Made by a program: the position numbers and the translations under genes
The notes under the pieces: model-generated
What the model was told of the DNA's origin: nothing
The model's input: the letters and a program-made list of their open reading frames with translations, nothing else
The model's database searches: none
Part shown: positions 61,557-64,000 of the stretch, piece by piece
How the letters are laid out: each line of letters begins with the position of its first letter
How positions within the stretch are numbered: position 1 is the stretch's first letter
Origin: Bacteroidaceae bacterium
Lineage (GTDB): Bacteria; Bacteroidota; Bacteroidia; Bacteroidales; Bacteroidaceae
Reading direction: 5' to 3'
NCBI GenBank assembly: GCA_017465905.1
Contig: JAFTVE010000016.1
Location: 1 to 64,000, forward strand
Length of the DNA: 64,000 bases

Positions 61557-64000
61557 TTACTTCTTGAACTTGATGCTACGTGACGTCTCTCCATAGGTCC
61601 AACTCACGATATATGTACCACTGGGGAGTTCAGCCACTGATTGCTCAGTGTCGGCACTGAAGGTGTACAGCAGACGTCCACCAACAGTATATACACAAAC
61701 ACTCACCTCGGCCAATACACGCATATCGTCTGATGCAAAACGTATACTCTCGCTCGCTTGGTCATAAATAATGGCATAGTCTATTGCAGACTTATAGTCG
61801 AGAGGATCCACAGCATCATCAATAGGCTGCTTGGCCTCCATCAATTTCCAACGCACATTGGAGCCTTTATTCTCCACATTGCCCAAACAGGGTTCGCCGG
61901 CCTTTGGAGATTGTCCTGCCGAACCCAGTAAACCTGCGACATTGGTTAGCGTGAAAGCATTGCTGAGTACCTGTTCAGCGACAAACTCACCCCACTCATC
62001 ACGTGGAGTTTCTGACAGAGCCAGCGTGCCACTCTCATCCATTACCGACACATACATTCCATTCGTATATATATTATAGGTATTCAAGGCATTCGGAACC
62101 GGTATCAGCCTGAAGCGTTGTGCAGGATCCAGCGTGTCGGCCTTTTCCAGCGTAAGTCCCTCATTACATGAGAGGTTCAGTCCTGCCAGATGACGCATAT
62201 AATAATCAGTATTTTCCTTCGGAGCGTTCAAGGTAGCAAACAAGTCCATAGCCTCTCTCAATCGAGCGATAATATCTTGATACTCCTTGGCTTCGGTATA
62301 CTTACCGGTTTCGGCCTCCTCGACCACTTCGTTCAGAGCATCCACATTGGCTTGGGCATGCTGCATTGGTTGTGTTCCTATCCACGTTCTTCTCAGCTTA
62401 GTCAAGTTTTCTTTTGCCTCTTCAATCAATGCTTTCAGTTCGGCCTTAGCTGCAGCATTTTCATCGACATATTCCTCGATAATCCACTCAGAACGCATCA
62501 CCTCATCGGGTCTGTCTTCGTGTTTGTTGGCATATACTGTAGAGTTCTCATCGATAGCATCGGTTCCCAACAAGCCGTTTATGGTATATATATGCTGATA
62601 GTCTCCCATGGTTGTGACATTGAATGTAGCCTTATCCTCTGAAGTTATCTCTGTCTGGCCTACCATGGTCCAGCTATTCACGTTGCCCAACATTACATAC
62701 AATCCACTAGCAGACTTCATGTATACTCCATTGCCCTCACCTGTGGGCTCAAACGTAAATTGCTGAGCTTCATTCTTCTTGTCGAATGCTGTCACACTCA
62801 GTTTATCGGGTACGATATCGAGGTAATATCCAGAGCTCTTGTGACGAATGACAAAGGACTTGTCTGTTCCGGGCAGATTCTGCTTCTGTGCCTTAAGCAA
62901 TTGCTCTGACAAGCGCACCTGTGTTAGGATATAATCGTCGGGCACAGTAGACTCAAAAGACTTGGCATCGGCAATCAATTGCTTCAGCTTGGCTATCTCT
63001 TCAGCTGAATAGCAGAATAGAGCATCACCAATCTGCTTGTCGAATAGTGTAGCCAAGAATGACTCGGCATCGGCAACCATAGTAGCAAGCGCCTCCTTCA
63101 CCTCCTCGGGTACATAGTCGGGAATGAGTTCCTCGGGAGTAATACGCCATTGGCGATTGGTACTTACAGAATTTCGGTCATCACTGGTATAACTGAGGAT
63201 GTTATTACCATCGGTAGCACCACCGCCTGAATTGTTGATTGCATGCTCAGTATATACATTGATGATATTGTAGTTTTCGTTCTCATTCACTGTCACGAAT
63301 TTCCACCATTGACGTGAGTCCGAAGCATCGGGAACTGCAACATTCAAGGCCGTTCCTACTGCAGATGTTGGTGATGGATCGTTGAATGCCATGCCAGTAG
63401 CCTTATTGATTAGTTGGTAGTAGTCGTCCACATGTACTATTTGCCACAACTGAGTGTCGCGTCCATATTCGGGCGACCATATCACGACATTGGCTCCAGG
63501 TTCTGATGACTGGCCAGCAATATCGAGTACCTTATTGGTACCTTTATTATAAATACGATAGTAGTACTCGTCCTTCAAGACAAAAGGCTTGAGCGTCACA
63601 GGACTATCATCCTCAGCATTGGCACGCTTGGCAAAGGTTTTTGTAAGGAATTCCATATGTTCGCCAATAAAAGTCTTGAGCTGGTTAATATATTCGGCAT
63701 AAGTCGAGTAAAGGTATATCTCATTATATACATGCGAGGAGATGGAATAGCGGTTATAGTTCTCTGTTTGAGACTGATCGAGGTAAGCAGCCATGCTGTC
63801 AATGTAATTGTAAAGATACTCTTCAAGGCCATCGGCTACCTTCTGCTTCCAGGCATTGTTGACGGCATTGTTAAACCATGGATCTTTTATCATCTGCTTT
63901 ACCCAAACCTTGGTCAAGTCACTGCCAAAGCCAGCATCTATCATGTCACGATTCGTTACATCTCCCACTCGGTTACAATTGTTATAGGCAATATCATAGT
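61557..64000 (-). CDS. CotH-like, ricin-type lectin protein with T9SS-type tail (partial)
   Basis: The reading frame is open to the window edge, so the start lies beyond 64000 (the GTG at 63968 is not a credible start). The visible 813 residues begin with the C-terminal part of a CotH-kinase-like domain (about residues 1-115: NRVGDVTNRDMIDAGFG, KQMIKDPWFNN, YNRYSIS). Next comes a ricin B-type beta-trefoil (KPFVLKDEYYYRIYNKGTNKVLDIAG; repeated Trp-containing QLWQI and RQWWKF), then helical linkers and a C-terminal T9SS-type tail (DMRVLAEVSVCVYTVGGRLLYTF...PSGTYIVSW). A surface-exposed carbohydrate-binding protein is likely. The kinase active site is outside the window. Confidence 0.82.
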   Translation of the reverse strand, partial: YDIAYNNCNRVGDVTNRDMIDAGFGSDLTKVWVKQMIKDPWFNNAVNNAWKQKVADGLEEYLYNYIDSMAAYLDQSQTENYNRYSISSHVYNEIYLYSTYAEYINQLKTFIGEHMEFLTKTFAKRANAEDDSPVTLKPFVLKDEYYYRIYNKGTNKVLDIAGQSSEPGANVVIWSPEYGRDTQLWQIVHVDDYYQLINKATGMAFNDPSPTSAVGTALNVAVPDASDSRQWWKFVTVNENENYNIINVYTEHAINNSGGGATDGNNILSYTSDDRNSVSTNRQWRITPEELIPDYVPEEVKEALATMVADAESFLATLFDKQIGDALFCYSAEEIAKLKQLIADAKSFESTVPDDYILTQVRLSEQLLKAQKQNLPGTDKSFVIRHKSSGYYLDIVPDKLSVTAFDKKNEAQQFTFEPTGEGNGVYMKSASGLYVMLGNVNSWTMVGQTEITSEDKATFNVTTMGDYQHIYTINGLLGTDAIDENSTVYANKHEDRPDEVMRSEWIIEEYVDENAAAKAELKALIEEAKENLTKLRRTWIGTQPMQHAQANVDALNEVVEEAETGKYTEAKEYQDIIARLREAMDLFATLNAPKENTDYYMRHLAGLNLSCNEGLTLEKADTLDPAQRFRLIPVPNALNTYNIYTNGMYVSVMDESGTLALSETPRDEWGEFVAEQVLSNAFTLTNVAGLLGSAGQSPKAGEPCLGNVENKGSNVRWKLMEAKQPIDDAVDPLDYKSAIDYAIIYDQASESIRFASDDMRVLAEVSVCVYTVGGRLLYTFSADTEQSVAELPSGTYIVSWTYGETSRSIKFKK

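Noticed and set aside
1-64000. tRNA, rRNA, prophage and insertion sequences
   Set aside because: I looked for cloverleaf-like T-loop and CCA features, transposase motifs (DDE), integrase motifs and phage genes, and found none I could support.

Overview
The window looks like chromosomal DNA of a Bacteroidales bacterium, probably Prevotella-like or a close relative. Support comes from Bacteroidota-type promoters (TTTG, 19-20 bp, TAnnTTTG) in front of many genes, three secreted proteins with C-terminal tails resembling type IX secretion (T9SS) sorting domains, Bat-type aerotolerance genes, family-typical proteins (tandem DUF1599, DUF5063, HU-LysM, CotH-ricin) and medium-to-low G+C. The species cannot be fixed from the sequence. 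I saw no rRNA, tRNA, CRISPR array, prophage or transposase gene.

Layout. 1-4914: a compact plus-strand cluster that I read as an undescribed peptide-modification and export system. It has a 34-residue peptide gene, a perfect 16-bp hairpin, a strong promoter, then PqqD-like, HprK-like kinase, nucleotidyltransferase-like, ABC exporter and S26-type peptidase-like genes. 5055-7516 (minus): rpiB-tkt. 7819-18806 (plus): class A PBP, M16-like protein, M23/LysM peptidase, tandem DUF1599, DoxX-like protein, tpiA, SPOR protein, folE, DUF5063, 3'-5' exonuclease and an RlmI-like methyltransferase. A candidate small RNA follows near 18.95 kb. 19129-25260 (minus): apbE, rlmD, uxaB, a double-ABC ATPase and a HEAT protein. 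25689-34383 (plus): batC-batD-batE-PAP2, a small HTH protein, a DUF362 ferredoxin, dinB and glnA.

34463-40213 (minus) is a 1916-residue secreted papain-fold protein with LamG, PKD and Big_2 domains. katA (plus) follows, then an XRE regulator with three copies of a palindrome upstream. 43512-52596 is almost entirely minus strand: a rhodanese lipoprotein, holA, a repeat-rich gene-poor stretch (45.25-46.12 kb), an HU-transmembrane-LysM fusion, HU, rimO flanked by a 33-bp perfect inverted repeat, ftsY, dapA and manA. fbp is on plus. 54813-64000 (minus): ferritin, superoxide reductase, a Tat-exported aldo/keto reductase with ferredoxin domain, a membrane NapH-like ferredoxin fusion, and a secreted-carbohydrate locus (58-residue membrane protein, T9SS-tail protein, GH43 enzyme) next to a CotH-ricin protein that runs off the window end.

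Functional themes: central carbon metabolism (tkt, rpiB, tpiA, fbp, manA, uxaB), envelope building (PBP, M23, SPOR, HU-LysM), oxidative stress (katA, ferritin, superoxide reductase, Bat proteins) and secreted polysaccharide or protein degradation. The most novel element is the 5' peptide cluster. The HU-TM-LysM fusion, the XRE palindromes and the repeat-rich region at 45-46 kb are the next best leads.
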